Shown piece after piece: positions 44,681-53,172 of a DNA stretch of 64,000 nucleotides. The notes under the pieces are model-generated. The model was not told the origin of the DNA. It made no database searches and was given only the letters and a program-made list of their open reading frames with translations. How positions within the stretch are numbered: the stretch's first letter is position 1; each line of letters opens with the position of its first letter. The DNA is taken from the NCBI RefSeq assembly GCF_006636205.1, contig NZ_VIGB01000003.1:1178001-1242000 (forward strand), written 5' to 3'. Both the position numbers and the translations under genes were made by a program. This DNA is from Kitasatospora acidiphila. Lineage in GTDB: Bacteria; Actinomycetota; Actinomycetes; Streptomycetales; Streptomycetaceae.

Positions 44681-44783
44681 GAACGGTCCGCTGCGGTGGG
44701 CAACGCAGAATCGCCGCCCCATGGCCGATCGATCGCCCTCGCGCGCCGATCGACCAAGGCCACACGGGCCACTGCTTCGCAGC

Positions 44784-45482
44784 TCAGCGGCGCTCTGCTG
44801 CCATCAAATGGAGATGATCGATCACCGATTCCGTGTCCGTCAGGTCCGGCAGGACCACGCGGGCGCCAGCATCTCGCAGCTGGCCGGCGCTGTGCACACC
44901 GGTGGAGACGGCGATGATGCCCGTGTCATTCACCAGTGCGGCCTCCACGTCCCTGGGAGTGTCGCCGACCAGCACGACGGGCGTGGAAGCAGGGAGTTCG
45001 TATGCCTCGCCCACGCGGTGCCGAGCCACCGCGACGAGAGCCTGCCGCTCCTCGTCGTCGGCTCCGTAGGCGCCGACCCCCATGTCCACCAGGCCGTCAA
45101 GGTCGAACGCGGACAACTTCGTTCTGGCGTTCGCGGCGATATTCCCCGTCAGTACGGAACTGATCAACTGCCCCTGCCGCTGGACCGCGTTGAGCGTCTC
45201 CCTCACACCTGGCAGAGCGCCCCCTCGGCGGCGCAGCTCGGCAGTCAGCCGGTTCCCGGCCGCTTCGAGCGCGTCGTTCACGACTGGCCAGTCCGGCATT
45301 GCCAGGTCGTGTCGGAGGAACATGTCACGCATGATCAGGCGGTCGGTCCGGCCGTCAGTTACCGCCGGTGCCACGGGTGCGTGTCCTGCGATGGATGCGA
45401 AGGCGCTGGCATAGATCTCTTTGCTCACACCCCCGTTGTCGATGAGGGTGTGGTCGATGTCCCACAGGACGATGAGCCGCAT
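44784..45482 (-). CDS. HAD-superfamily hydrolase
   Basis: A 232-aa HAD phosphatase. Motif I is VLWDIDHTLID (nucleophile Asp), motif II lies in SSVLTGN, and motif III/IV is VVLVGDTPRDVEAA. A helical cap (about 15-90) places it near phosphoglycolate-phosphatase-like enzymes. ATG 45482 is chosen by the domain; a longer frame from 45602 has no content. It is divergent from the XRE-PLD gene. The same kind of enzyme also occurs at 57.3 kb. Substrate unknown. Confidence 0.87.
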   Translation of the reverse strand: MRLIVLWDIDHTLIDNGGVSKEIYASAFASIAGHAPVAPAVTDGRTDRLIMRDMFLRHDLAMPDWPVVNDALEAAGNRLTAELRRRGGALPGVRETLNAVQRQGQLISSVLTGNIAANARTKLSAFDLDGLVDMGVGAYGADDEERQALVAVARHRVGEAYELPASTPVVLVGDTPRDVEAALVNDTGIIAVSTGVHSAGQLRDAGARVVLPDLTDTESVIDHLHLMAAERR

Positions 45483-45568
45483 CCTGCCAGCGTAAGCACG
45501 AGATCGTGTGCTTGCCCGGGCCAATTCGTCCCAAGACGTCCTTGCGCGTCCCGGCGCGGTCGGATTGG

Positions 45569-46345
45569 ATGTTCGCTGTGAACGAGCGACTGCGCTCCGC
45601 ACTCATCCAGCGTGGCATAACTCCCGAGGACCTCGCCACGCTCTGCGATGTGGACCCCAAGACCGTGGCGCGCTGGATCGGTGGCCGCCCCCCGCGGGTG
45701 CGCTACCGCTGGATGGTGGCCAAGCATCTCGACATGGACGAGACGTACCTGTGGCCGGATCCGCAGCCCAAGGGAGGCCGGGCGCCAGGGTTGAGTGGGT
45801 CGGGGTTCGTCGCGGCCTACCCAGACCGGGCCAGCGTGCCCAGAGAGATGTGGATCTCGCTGCTGCTTGAGGCTGCCCAGCAGGTCGACGTCCTCGTGTT
45901 CTCCGGGACGTTCTTCGCCCAGTCGAATCCGCACGTTGCCAAGATGCTCGCTCAGCGCGCCGAAGCCGGCGTCCGGGTCCGGCTGTGCTTCGGCGACCCA
46001 GACGGCCAAGCAGTCGCGCTCCGGGGGCGCGAAGAAGGCATCGGGGATGCGCTCGCAGCGAAGATCCGGGCCTCCCTCACCTACTACCGGGCGTTGATCA
46101 CGAGCCCGAACTGCGAAATCCGGCTGCACGACACAACGCTCTACAACTCGCTGTTCCGCTACGACGGGGACATGCTGGTCAACCCGCACCTCTGGGGTCA
46201 GCCGGCGAGCGCGAATCCGTTGATGCACCTTCAGCAGAGCACAGAAGCCAACTGGTTCGACGGCTATGCACAGAGTTTCGAGGCGGTCTGGCACACGGCG
46301 CGGCCCTGGACAATCGATCGTGAGGAGTCCGGTTCAGATGCGTAG
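45569..46345 (+). CDS. XRE-type regulator with PLD-like C-terminal domain
   Basis: A 258-aa protein. A helix-turn-helix (TPEDLATLCDVDPKTVARW) occupies residues 15-40. The C-terminal 160 residues resemble a degenerate phospholipase-D-like fold (VDVLVFSGTFFAQSN, AGVRVRLCFGDPDG, then LHDTTLYNSLFRYDGDMLVN); the canonical HxK pair is only partly kept. Such proteins are common in Streptomyces next to NUDIX genes. It overlaps NUDIX copy 2 by 8 nt, so the two are co-expressed. Its last codons were copied to 34.66 kb with the NUDIX gene. Confidence 0.75.
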   Translation: MFAVNERLRSALIQRGITPEDLATLCDVDPKTVARWIGGRPPRVRYRWMVAKHLDMDETYLWPDPQPKGGRAPGLSGSGFVAAYPDRASVPREMWISLLLEAAQQVDVLVFSGTFFAQSNPHVAKMLAQRAEAGVRVRLCFGDPDGQAVALRGREEGIGDALAAKIRASLTYYRALITSPNCEIRLHDTTLYNSLFRYDGDMLVNPHLWGQPASANPLMHLQQSTEANWFDGYAQSFEAVWHTARPWTIDREESGSDA

Positions 46346-46815
46346 GACGGAATACTACGGCGACCCGGCGGCCCCACAGGCGAACTCGCTCGTCCCCGCA
46401 AGCAACCTGCTCGTTCAGGATGAGGACGGCGCGATCCTCCTGCAGCGCCGGCGCGACACCGGCCAATGGGCACTTCCAGGTGGCAAGCAGGACATCGGAG
46501 AGTCAGCGGCGGAGTGCGCGGTGCGGGAGTGCCTGGAGGAGACGGGCATCGTCGCTGAGATCACCGGGCTGCTCGGGGTCTACTCCAACCCGGCGCACAT
46601 CGTCGTCTACAGCAGTAACGGCGAAGCCCGCCAGCAGTTCGAGGTCGCCTACATCGGCCGCCCCATCGGCGGCGAGCCGACAATCAACGAGGAGGCCGAC
46701 GGCGTGCGCTGGGTGCAGCCGCGCGACCTCGACGACTACGACATCCACCCCAGCATGCGGCAACAGATCGGCGACTACCTCAGCGGCAAGTACCCCTACC
46801 TCGGATGAGCGTCCG
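46271..46815 (+). repeat. Direct repeat copy 2 (NUDIX duplication)
   Basis: Partner of 34661-35205. Here the 5' end lies inside the intact XRE-PLD gene, which suggests that this arrangement, or one like it, is ancestral to copy 1. Confidence 0.9.
46338..46808 (+). CDS. NUDIX hydrolase, duplicate copy 2
   Basis: A 156-aa protein with a canonical Nudix box (GGKQDIGESAAECAVREC and LEETG). It differs from copy 1 at four residues, including the catalytic-box Arg that is Gln in copy 1. The start ATG 46338 lies inside the tail of the XRE-PLD gene and has GAGGAG upstream. Its 3' end overlaps the convergent HD gene by 13 bp. Confidence 0.9.
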   Translation: MRRTEYYGDPAAPQANSLVPASNLLVQDEDGAILLQRRRDTGQWALPGGKQDIGESAAECAVRECLEETGIVAEITGLLGVYSNPAHIVVYSSNGEARQQFEVAYIGRPIGGEPTINEEADGVRWVQPRDLDDYDIHPSMRQQIGDYLSGKYPYLG

Positions 46816-47371
46816 GCTCAGCGGTGAGCCTGGCCTCCATCCGGGCCACCGCGGCATAGATCTCGGGCTCGGCCCGCCGAATGAACCGCCCAATGAGACT
46901 GTCGACGCCGTACCGGCCGACGATCTCCGCAACACGCTCCGCTGCAGTCGTCACGTCTCCGTCCGGGGTAGTGGTCATATCGCAGAAGACCAGGGCGTCC
47001 ACCAGCAGCTCATCCTCGAGAAGCGGGAACTCCACCTCCAGGGTCTTCCGCAGTCCTCGTTCCTCGGCTTCCAAGAGCGCGAACGAGTGATTGGCGACCA
47101 GGCGGGTCAGCCGCTCGTCCGCCCCGTGGCCATCGCGCAGATAGCGCGCCCCGTCCAACGGATGGAACCCGGTCACGGCCAGGTGCGGCGCGTAGCCGAC
47201 ATCATGGAGCACGGCAGCGGCGGCCAGGAGGTCGAAGTCCTGCCCGAGGGCCGGCGCGAGGAACGCGGCCCGGTCTGCGACGCCTTGCGAGTGCGCCCAC
47301 CTGCGCGGCAGACACGCCCCCAGCTCCTGATCCGCGAGCTGCCGCGCCCACTCCCTCAGCGTCCCACCCAT
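46796..47371 (-). CDS. HD-domain phosphohydrolase
   Basis: A 191-aa HD-superfamily protein. Metal-binding residues are visible as WAHSQGVADRAA (first His), AAVLHDVGYAP (the HD pair) and a later Asp in LVFCDMTT; HPLDGARYLRD lies between. Members hydrolyse phosphomonoesters of nucleotides. ATG 47371 is chosen because GGGAGGC precedes it and the conserved part begins soon after. The upstream region is followed by the left end of the IS21-type element at 47520. Confidence 0.83.
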   Translation of the reverse strand: MGGTLREWARQLADQELGACLPRRWAHSQGVADRAAFLAPALGQDFDLLAAAAVLHDVGYAPHLAVTGFHPLDGARYLRDGHGADERLTRLVANHSFALLEAEERGLRKTLEVEFPLLEDELLVDALVFCDMTTTPDGDVTTAAERVAEIVGRYGVDSLIGRFIRRAEPEIYAAVARMEARLTAEPDAHPR

Positions 47372-47514
47372 GAACCTGCCTCCCACTCCCTGGCCGCACA
47401 GACTGCTGAGACAGTGCCCCTGCAGTTGCCCGGATACGACGCACAGCATGGGCCACATCACCCGACTTCAGATACTCTCAGCCCGCATCGGCGGTGTGGG
47501 GCAGAACGACAGAA

Positions 47515-47519
47515 GTACC
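47515..47519. repeat. Target-site duplication GTACC, left
   Basis: GTACC flanks the left end of the IS21-type element and is repeated at 50846-50850 immediately outside the right end. Confidence 0.7.
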
Positions 47520-47590
47520 TGTGGACGATCGCGTAATTCCCCGGGCCTGTGGTCATGGAACTCCCCGGGTGCTGACGTGGGTGGGCGGCG

Positions 47591-48130
47591 TCATGCTGTG
47601 CCCCGGGCTGGGAGGGAGAGTCGGATGCGGCGCATTGCTGGTTCGACTTCTGCGATCTGAACGGTGAGCTCGTCTCCGACCTGGATGTTGTGCTCGATAC
47701 CCAGCTGGGCCAGCTCGGAGTTATGGATCAAGCCATCCATACCGTCATCAACACTTACGAATATCCCGAACGGGACCTGCTTCGTGACGGGCCCTCGAAG
47801 GACGCTGCCGATCCGGTCGACCCATGCCAGCCAGGGGTTGGGTTGCAGGGCGATCAAGGAGAGGACCGCCTGGCCGCGCATCTGGGTGTCGACGCCAAGG
47901 ACCGCCGCGGTCACCCGTTGACCGGCCGTCACGACCTCGTCGCAGGAAGAGATCCACTTCCACGAGACCTCCGGCGGTGGGATGAAACCGACCGACGGCT
48001 CGGGGGCTCCATCAAGATCGACGAACACGCCGAAGCGTTCGATCGAGGTGACCACCCCCGAGCGTTCTTCACCACGCCGGAGTGTCGCGAGGAAGTCCTT
48101 CAGAGTCTGGGAAAGAGGCGGATAGGTCAC
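47591..48130 (-). CDS. Protein with two S1 RNA-binding domains
   Basis: A 179-aa protein made of two S1 repeats: the first from RSGVVTSIERFGVFVDLDG to AVLSLIAL, the second from GSVLRGPVTKQVPFGIFV through MDGLIHNSELA to RIRLSLPA. S1 repeats bind single-stranded RNA. GTG 48130 is used. The gene lies within the boundaries of the IS21-type element, 24 bp after istB, and would be carried with it. A role in regulating transposase mRNA or as captured cargo are both possible. Confidence 0.8.
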   Translation of the reverse strand: MTYPPLSQTLKDFLATLRRGEERSGVVTSIERFGVFVDLDGAPEPSVGFIPPPEVSWKWISSCDEVVTAGQRVTAAVLGVDTQMRGQAVLSLIALQPNPWLAWVDRIGSVLRGPVTKQVPFGIFVSVDDGMDGLIHNSELAQLGIEHNIQVGDELTVQIAEVEPAMRRIRLSLPARGTA

Positions 48131-48154
48131 GGCGTGACCCTATGCCACGCCTGC

Positions 48155-48946
48155 TCAGTGGGCGATCGAGGCACTTTCCCGATGGCTGCCAGATGCTCCT
48201 GCCGCAGGGGTCTTGGGGCGCTTGTTGGGCCGGTAGCTGGGGCCGTTCATGATGACCTGGTGGCTGGTGTTGATCAGTCGGTCCAGCAGTGACTCGGCGA
48301 CGACGGGGTTGGGGAAGAGCGGATACCAGTCGCTGGGCGCCCGGTTGCTGGTGATGATCAGGGACCGGCCCTGGCGTTCGCTGACCAGCTCGTAAAGGTC
48401 GTCGGCCTGGGCCGCGCTCAGCTGGCGCATCGCGAAGTCGTCCAGGATCAGGACGTCGGGGCGGATCAGCTCGCGCATCCGCTTGTCCCAGGTGCGGTCC
48501 GCGTGGCCGCCGGCCAGCTCGGCCAGAACGCGGCTGGTCTTGGCGAAGCGGACGTTCGCACCCAGCCGGACGGCGAGGTGCCCGAGGGCCTGGGCGACGT
48601 GTGTCTTGCCCACCCCGACCGGCCCGAACAGGATGACCGACTCGCCGGCGTGAAGCCATCGCAGGGCGGCCAGGTCGCGGATCTGGGCCGCGGGCAGCTT
48701 CGGGGAGGCGGCGAAGTCGAACTCCTCCAGGGTGACCTGCTGCTCGAACTTCGCCTTCTGCAGCCGCCGTTGGAAGGCGACGGTCTCGCGGCGGGTGATC
48801 TCGTCCTGGCAGAGGACCTGGAGGAAGTCCAGGTGTCCGAGCTCGCCGCCATGTGCCTGGGCCAGCCGGGCGTCGAGGGTCTCCAACATGCCGGAGAGGC
48901 GAAGGGCCTTCAGCGACTCGCGCAAGGCGGTGTCCATCACGCTCAT
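48155..48946 (-). CDS. istB: IS21 helper ATPase IstB
   Basis: A 263-aa AAA+ ATPase with Walker A LFGPVGVGKTHVAQAL, Walker B VLILDDFAMR and the IITSNRAPSDW sensor segment, all typical of IstB, which assists IstA in target capture. It starts at ATG 48946, overlapping the istA stop as ATGA. The C-terminus appears complete for the family. Confidence 0.95.
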   Translation of the reverse strand: MSVMDTALRESLKALRLSGMLETLDARLAQAHGGELGHLDFLQVLCQDEITRRETVAFQRRLQKAKFEQQVTLEEFDFAASPKLPAAQIRDLAALRWLHAGESVILFGPVGVGKTHVAQALGHLAVRLGANVRFAKTSRVLAELAGGHADRTWDKRMRELIRPDVLILDDFAMRQLSAAQADDLYELVSERQGRSLIITSNRAPSDWYPLFPNPVVAESLLDRLINTSHQVIMNGPSYRPNKRPKTPAAGASGSHRESASIAH

Positions 48947-50559
48947 CGCACGGTCTCCTCAACGTCGTCGCGACCCCGGTCATCGCGGAGTTCGTCCTGC
49001 GTCTGGGTGGGGATGGCGGCGGCGAACAGACCCTCCGGACCGTGGAGGAAGGCCGAAGCCCCGGCGTCTCCGGTCTCCGGCTCGGGATCGGTCTCCGTGC
49101 CGGCGATCAGGATGCCCTTGATGGTCCGGTAGGACGGGTCGCCGACCGCGATCGCCTTGCGGCAGGCCGCCTCCAGACGGCTGTCGCTGTACTTCTTCCG
49201 CAGGCCGAGGATCCCCTGGGCGGCGCGGAGGCGGTAGAGCGCGTTGACCTCAAGCAGTTGGTCGATCACCTCCCGGCAGGCGTCGCCGACCTCGGATGAC
49301 TGGCTGCGGCACCAGATCGGGGTCTTCATCTGGAAGGCGATCTTCTCCGGCGGGTAGTCGCCCTTGTCGGTGCGTTTGCCCTGTTCAAGGGCGGCGTGGG
49401 TCTTGACCAGCTCACTCTCGTGGAAGACCTGGACCATGGTCGCGGTCGAGCGGACGTCCACCCGGCGGCCGATCAGCTTCCAGGGCACCGAGTAGAGGGT
49501 GCGGCCGACCTTGATGTGGATATCCGGGCCGACCGTGGCGGTTGACCAGCGGGCCAGCACGAACGGTACCTCCGGCAGCGGCAGCAGGGTCTGGGCCTCG
49601 ACCGCCTCGAACACCGCGATCGGGGCGGCTCCTTCCAGTGGCCGGCAGTGACGGCCTCCGGCGACGTTTCTGGCCCAGGTGACGGCCTCGGCCTGCATGT
49701 GCTCGATCGAGGTGAACTGGCGCCCGCTCCAGAATGAGTCGCGGACGTAGGGCATCGGTCGCTCGACCCGCGGCTTGTCCTTCGGATGCAGGGCTCTCGC
49801 CGGATCCACCAACGTCCCGTAGTAGGTGGCAAGTTCGGCATACGACTTGTTGATCTTCGGGTCGTAGAGGTCCGACTTGTCGACACCGGTTCGCAGGTTG
49901 TCCGGTACCAGCCGTCGCGGGACGCCGCCGAAGAAGCGAAACGCCTCGACGTGGGCCTGGGTCCAGGCATGCTGGTCCACGTGCACCACCGGGCGGACGA
50001 ACATGTGCCGCGAGCAGGGCAGCACCATCACGAACGCCCAGATCCGGTGCCGCTTGCCGGTGCTCGGGTTGACCCACTGGCCCAAGAAACCGTAGTCGAT
50101 CTGGGCCTCCGAGCCCGGTTCGACGTCGTCGCGCAGGACCGTCACCCGCGACCTGGCCGCCTCGTCCGGCAGGTTGGCGTGCACCCACCGGCGGAACGAC
50201 GACAGCGACGCCTTCAACTTCTGCTCGTCCCGCAGACGCTGATGGATCGTGGTGACCGTCGTGGTCTCCAGCAGGTCCTTGATGTAGTCGCGATGCTGGT
50301 CGATCTCCGGCCAGGTGATTTGGTTCAGCCGGCGACTGGACAGCTCCGGGAACCAGCCCTTGATCAGCTTGGCCCAGTCCGCCTCGCTCATCGGTGGCCC
50401 GCCCGGGGTGATCCCGGCCGCCTCCGCCGGCCCCAGGTACTTCCTGATCGTCTTGCGATCCACCCCCAGCGACGCCGCTACCTGCGTCTTCGACCTCCCC
50501 GCGTACCAGTGAATGTAGATCTCGATGATGTCGACCACGGCGAACGTTCTCCTTGCCAT
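48943..50559 (-). CDS. istA: IS21 transposase IstA
   Basis: A 538-aa transposase with an N-terminal helix-turn-helix (SKTQVAASLGVDRKTIRKYL) and an rve-type catalytic core: first Asp in EAQIDYGFLG, second Asp in RLVPDNLRTGVDK, and Glu downstream of the HPKDKPRVERP segment. ATG 50559 gives MARRTFAVVDIIEI, the usual IstA start. No frameshift or truncation is seen, so the element may be active. Confidence 0.95.
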   Translation of the reverse strand: MARRTFAVVDIIEIYIHWYAGRSKTQVAASLGVDRKTIRKYLGPAEAAGITPGGPPMSEADWAKLIKGWFPELSSRRLNQITWPEIDQHRDYIKDLLETTTVTTIHQRLRDEQKLKASLSSFRRWVHANLPDEAARSRVTVLRDDVEPGSEAQIDYGFLGQWVNPSTGKRHRIWAFVMVLPCSRHMFVRPVVHVDQHAWTQAHVEAFRFFGGVPRRLVPDNLRTGVDKSDLYDPKINKSYAELATYYGTLVDPARALHPKDKPRVERPMPYVRDSFWSGRQFTSIEHMQAEAVTWARNVAGGRHCRPLEGAAPIAVFEAVEAQTLLPLPEVPFVLARWSTATVGPDIHIKVGRTLYSVPWKLIGRRVDVRSTATMVQVFHESELVKTHAALEQGKRTDKGDYPPEKIAFQMKTPIWCRSQSSEVGDACREVIDQLLEVNALYRLRAAQGILGLRKKYSDSRLEAACRKAIAVGDPSYRTIKGILIAGTETDPEPETGDAGASAFLHGPEGLFAAAIPTQTQDELRDDRGRDDVEETVR

Positions 50560-50845
50560 CCAGTGCGTCCGTCGACCTCTCGGCCCGTAGGTCGAGGAAG
50601 ACTGCAGCTCCGAGATGGCCAGGCCCCTCAACCCGGCACCGGGATGCCCCTGGGGAAACAGAAGGAACCAAGGCGGATGGAATATCTGTTCTCAAACCAC
50701 CCAAAACAGCGAACCTGCGGTCAGATCATGCTCAGCTTCCGCAGCAGACCGCGGCCACCGTCCCCACGGGGAAACGTGACCACAGTGGTGGAGAATTCGG
50801 TGACGCTCAGCCCACCTGACGCGGGGAAAAGCGTGACCGCTGACA

Positions 50846-50850
50846 GTACC
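50846..50850. repeat. Target-site duplication GTACC, right
   Basis: Right copy of the 5-bp flank of the IS21-type element, matching 47515-47519. Confidence 0.7.
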
Positions 50851-50892
50851 GGACAACAGCGCGCACTTGACGGTGACGCGCTACTCGCCGTC

Positions 50893-51399
50893 CTACGCAG
50901 CGCCGCGAACCTGCTCCAACTGAGTGCCCACCGCAGCCCAGGGGAACAGCTCCGACTGATCGGCTGGCAGGAGTCGTACTCCCCAGCCGCGAAGACGTGC
51001 TGTGGCATTTTTGTATGCCGGATGCCGTGCCAAGCTGGCCTGAGTCCACGGTACGGCGATGACCGGCAGACCGTCACCGAGAACGTCGTGGACGAGGGCG
51101 AGAGCCAATGTGTCCGCAATGCCAGCGGCGAGCTTGTTGATGGTGTTGAAGGTGGCCGGGGCGATGACAGCAGCACGTGCCTTGCACTGAGTCAATTCGT
51201 TTGGGGCATCCGGATCGAAGTCCCAATACACAGTGTTGCCCGACTTCTCCTCGGCCTGCGAGGCGTTCAGAAACCGGCGGCCCACGGGCGTCGGCACGAT
51301 GAACGGATCCCAGCCAGCTGACCGCAGTTGACCGGCGAAGCGAGGCAGATCGGTGGTGGGCCGACTGCCGCAGCCGATGAGGTACACCAATGTGCGCAC
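50893..51399 (-). CDS. Flavoprotein of the EpiD/Dfp family
   Basis: A 168-aa HFCD-type flavoprotein. The FMN-binding and substrate loop is seen as VIAPATFNTINKLAAGIADTL, split here as VIAPATFNTINK and LAAGIADTL, near to the PASANT motif of phosphopantothenoylcysteine decarboxylases and peptide-cysteine decarboxylases; VPTPVGRRFLN precedes it. GTG 51399 has AGAGGGG 7 nt upstream. The active-site His of most members is not obvious, so the reaction is uncertain. The IS21-type element inserted about 43 bp after its stop codon. Confidence 0.75.
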   Translation of the reverse strand: MRTLVYLIGCGSRPTTDLPRFAGQLRSAGWDPFIVPTPVGRRFLNASQAEEKSGNTVYWDFDPDAPNELTQCKARAAVIAPATFNTINKLAAGIADTLALALVHDVLGDGLPVIAVPWTQASLARHPAYKNATARLRGWGVRLLPADQSELFPWAAVGTQLEQVRGAA

Positions 51400-51611
51400 C
51401 TGGGTACCCCTCTCGCACCAAGCCTGATGCCCGGCGCTGAAGCGCGTTGAGTGCCGGGCAGGCCGGACCGCTTCTTCGTCCCGGCTGTTGACGGATGGGT
51501 CACCATTCTGACCAAGCTCCAGGGGTACCGCACCCGCTGGCTGATCCACAGCGATGACGTACCGCTGCGCACTGGCGCAGCTGCTGTGTATGCGCTACCG
51601 CGGAGAGCGCG

Positions 51612-52133
51612 TCATGGGGATGCTGGGGACGCGAAGAATGCCTCCATTGCTTTTGTGTGTGCCGGGAAGGCAAGTGGCACGGGCTCACTCACTAGAAACC
51701 ATTCGATGGTCTCGGGAGTCGGCATTGGGGCTGGCATTGTCTTGGCGTCACAGGCGGGAAGAAGTGCAAATATATCGATCGTTCCTACAGCAGTTCGCAC
51801 ATCGAAAAGTTCAACATCGCGTGCCGCTGCGACGAGGTGGGTTTCCTCTCGCAGTTCTCTGACAGCAGCTTCTTGCCAGGACTCTCCGACCTCGATGTAG
51901 CCGCCGGGAAAGGCCAGCTTGCCCCGACCAGGCTCAACGTTCCGGCGCACCACCACGAGGGAGAGCTGGCCATCCGGGCCGACGGCTGGCTGCAGCGCAA
52001 CCGCGACAGGTAGCGGGTTATGCCAACTCGTCTCTCCGCAGGCAGCACAGTCACGGGGCCAGCCGGCGTCGTCTGCATGACGGGTGCCACAGAAAGGGCA
52101 GTGGCGGCTGACTCGGCCGCGTGTGTATCCCAC
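51612..52133 (-). CDS. Zinc-ribbon NUDIX hydrolase
   Basis: A 173-aa protein. An N-terminal zinc ribbon (CPFCGTRHADD, then CAACGETSWHNPLP) precedes a Nudix box (GGYIEVGESWQEAAVRELRE and ETHL). This layout resembles NADH pyrophosphatase-like NUDIX enzymes. GTG 52133 has GGAG 10 nt upstream. It lies 47 bp after the PhyH gene and is probably co-transcribed with it. It is not a copy of the 34.7/46.3 kb NUDIX pair. Confidence 0.85.
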   Translation of the reverse strand: MGYTRGRVSRHCPFCGTRHADDAGWPRDCAACGETSWHNPLPVAVALQPAVGPDGQLSLVVVRRNVEPGRGKLAFPGGYIEVGESWQEAAVRELREETHLVAAARDVELFDVRTAVGTIDIFALLPACDAKTMPAPMPTPETIEWFLVSEPVPLAFPAHTKAMEAFFASPASP

Positions 52134-52180
52134 GAGCGACGGACTCCTCGGCTCGGTGCTCCTTGGTGGTGACGTGTTGC

Positions 52181-52939
52181 TCAGACATCGAGAATGAAGC
52201 GTGCGGCAGGGCCGGTGCGGGCCAACGTCTCCGGGCGGACAAACGCCGCCTGATCGAGCTGCTGCTGGTTGGTCCGGCGGGTGAAGTAGGCGTTCACCGC
52301 ACGACGGGGGCGGGTACTGCGATTCTTCGTGCCGCCATGCCAAACGTGCCCATTGAAGACCACCAGCGTGCCTGCCGTGCCCAGGATTAGTTCCTCTTGC
52401 GGGTGCGGCGCGGTCAGGTCGGCCATCACCGCGGAGGGCGACTGGCCCAGCAGGTGCGATCCAGGGATCACGCGCGTTGCGCCGTTCTGCGGGGTGAAGT
52501 CATCCAGCATCCATATCGTGTTGAACACCTGGTAGTCCCCGTTGACAGGTGCGGGACCCTCCCAGTCGGGGTGCAGTTCCTGGTGTCCCTCGCCCGGCGG
52601 CACAGAGCGACTGCTGAGTGAGGACAACTTGAAGTCGCCGAGGACATGGTGGGCGAAGGCGAGGACAAGCGGGTGGGTATAGCCGATTTCGAAGGCGGTG
52701 CCCTTGTTGACCAGGTCGGAGAGGCGGTCGATGCCCTCCTCCGTGCCGACCTCCGTGCCGGCCAACTCGCCTTCCAGCGTGTGAAGCTCTGCCAGGCGCG
52801 TCCGAAACGAGTTGACTGTCTCCCGGGGAATGACTCCTGGAATGCTGGCGTAGCCGTCCTCATCAAGCTTTCGAGCTGTCTCGGTGTCGAGCAGAGCTTC
52901 GGTCACCCCGAGCTCCTGCAGGGCCAGCACGACGTCCAT
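52181..52939 (-). CDS. Phytanoyl-CoA dioxygenase (PhyH) family protein
   Basis: A 252-aa Fe(II)/2-oxoglutarate-dependent oxygenase. The iron ligands are visible as HPD in QELHPDWEG and the distal His in FNGHVWHGGTKN, with the 2-oxoglutarate-binding Arg in RRAVNAYF. Members hydroxylate or halogenate small molecules, frequently in secondary metabolism. It starts the minus-strand set PhyH, NUDIX, flavoprotein. Substrate unknown. Confidence 0.85.
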   Translation of the reverse strand: MDVVLALQELGVTEALLDTETARKLDEDGYASIPGVIPRETVNSFRTRLAELHTLEGELAGTEVGTEEGIDRLSDLVNKGTAFEIGYTHPLVLAFAHHVLGDFKLSSLSSRSVPPGEGHQELHPDWEGPAPVNGDYQVFNTIWMLDDFTPQNGATRVIPGSHLLGQSPSAVMADLTAPHPQEELILGTAGTLVVFNGHVWHGGTKNRSTRPRRAVNAYFTRRTNQQQLDQAAFVRPETLARTGPAARFILDV

Positions 52940-53172
52940 TCAGGGGCCTCCTGAGGCGTGAGAGTCCATCTGGGCAAGCTATGGCGGATTTGCTCAGAGC
53001 ACGCGATATCGGCGCCAAGGATAATCGGGGTGATTTCACCGAGATTGGGTGGCTGATTATCTTCGCGGTCGGCTCGCCGAGATCAAGGTGGGCGAGTAAG
53101 AATCTGGCTGGCCCGCACACTCCCCGGATTATCCGGTCTACGGTGCGGGCCAACCAATTCCTGTGTTGCTAG

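Larger units (their letters stand above)
47520..50845. mobile_element. IS21-type element carrying an S1-domain gene
   Basis: The element is 3326 bp. The left end begins TGTGGACGATCGCGTAATTCCCC-like (47520 onward) and the right end, read inward, begins TGTCAGCGGTCACGCTTTTC (50845 downward); 15 of the first 23 positions agree. Further copies of the TGTGGTCA...CCCC repeat occur inside both ends (about 47550 and 50780), as expected for IS21 transposase-binding sites. Flanks are a 5-bp duplication. It encodes istA and istB on the minus strand plus an S1-domain gene between istB and the left end. A further related repeat overlaps the istB stop (48157 onward), so the core may once have ended there. 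Confidence 0.75.

Noticed and set aside
52940..53168. A gene in the gap between PhyH and the IS701 element
   Set aside because: Frames are short and without motifs; the gap probably holds the PhyH promoter and the former 3' flank of leuS.
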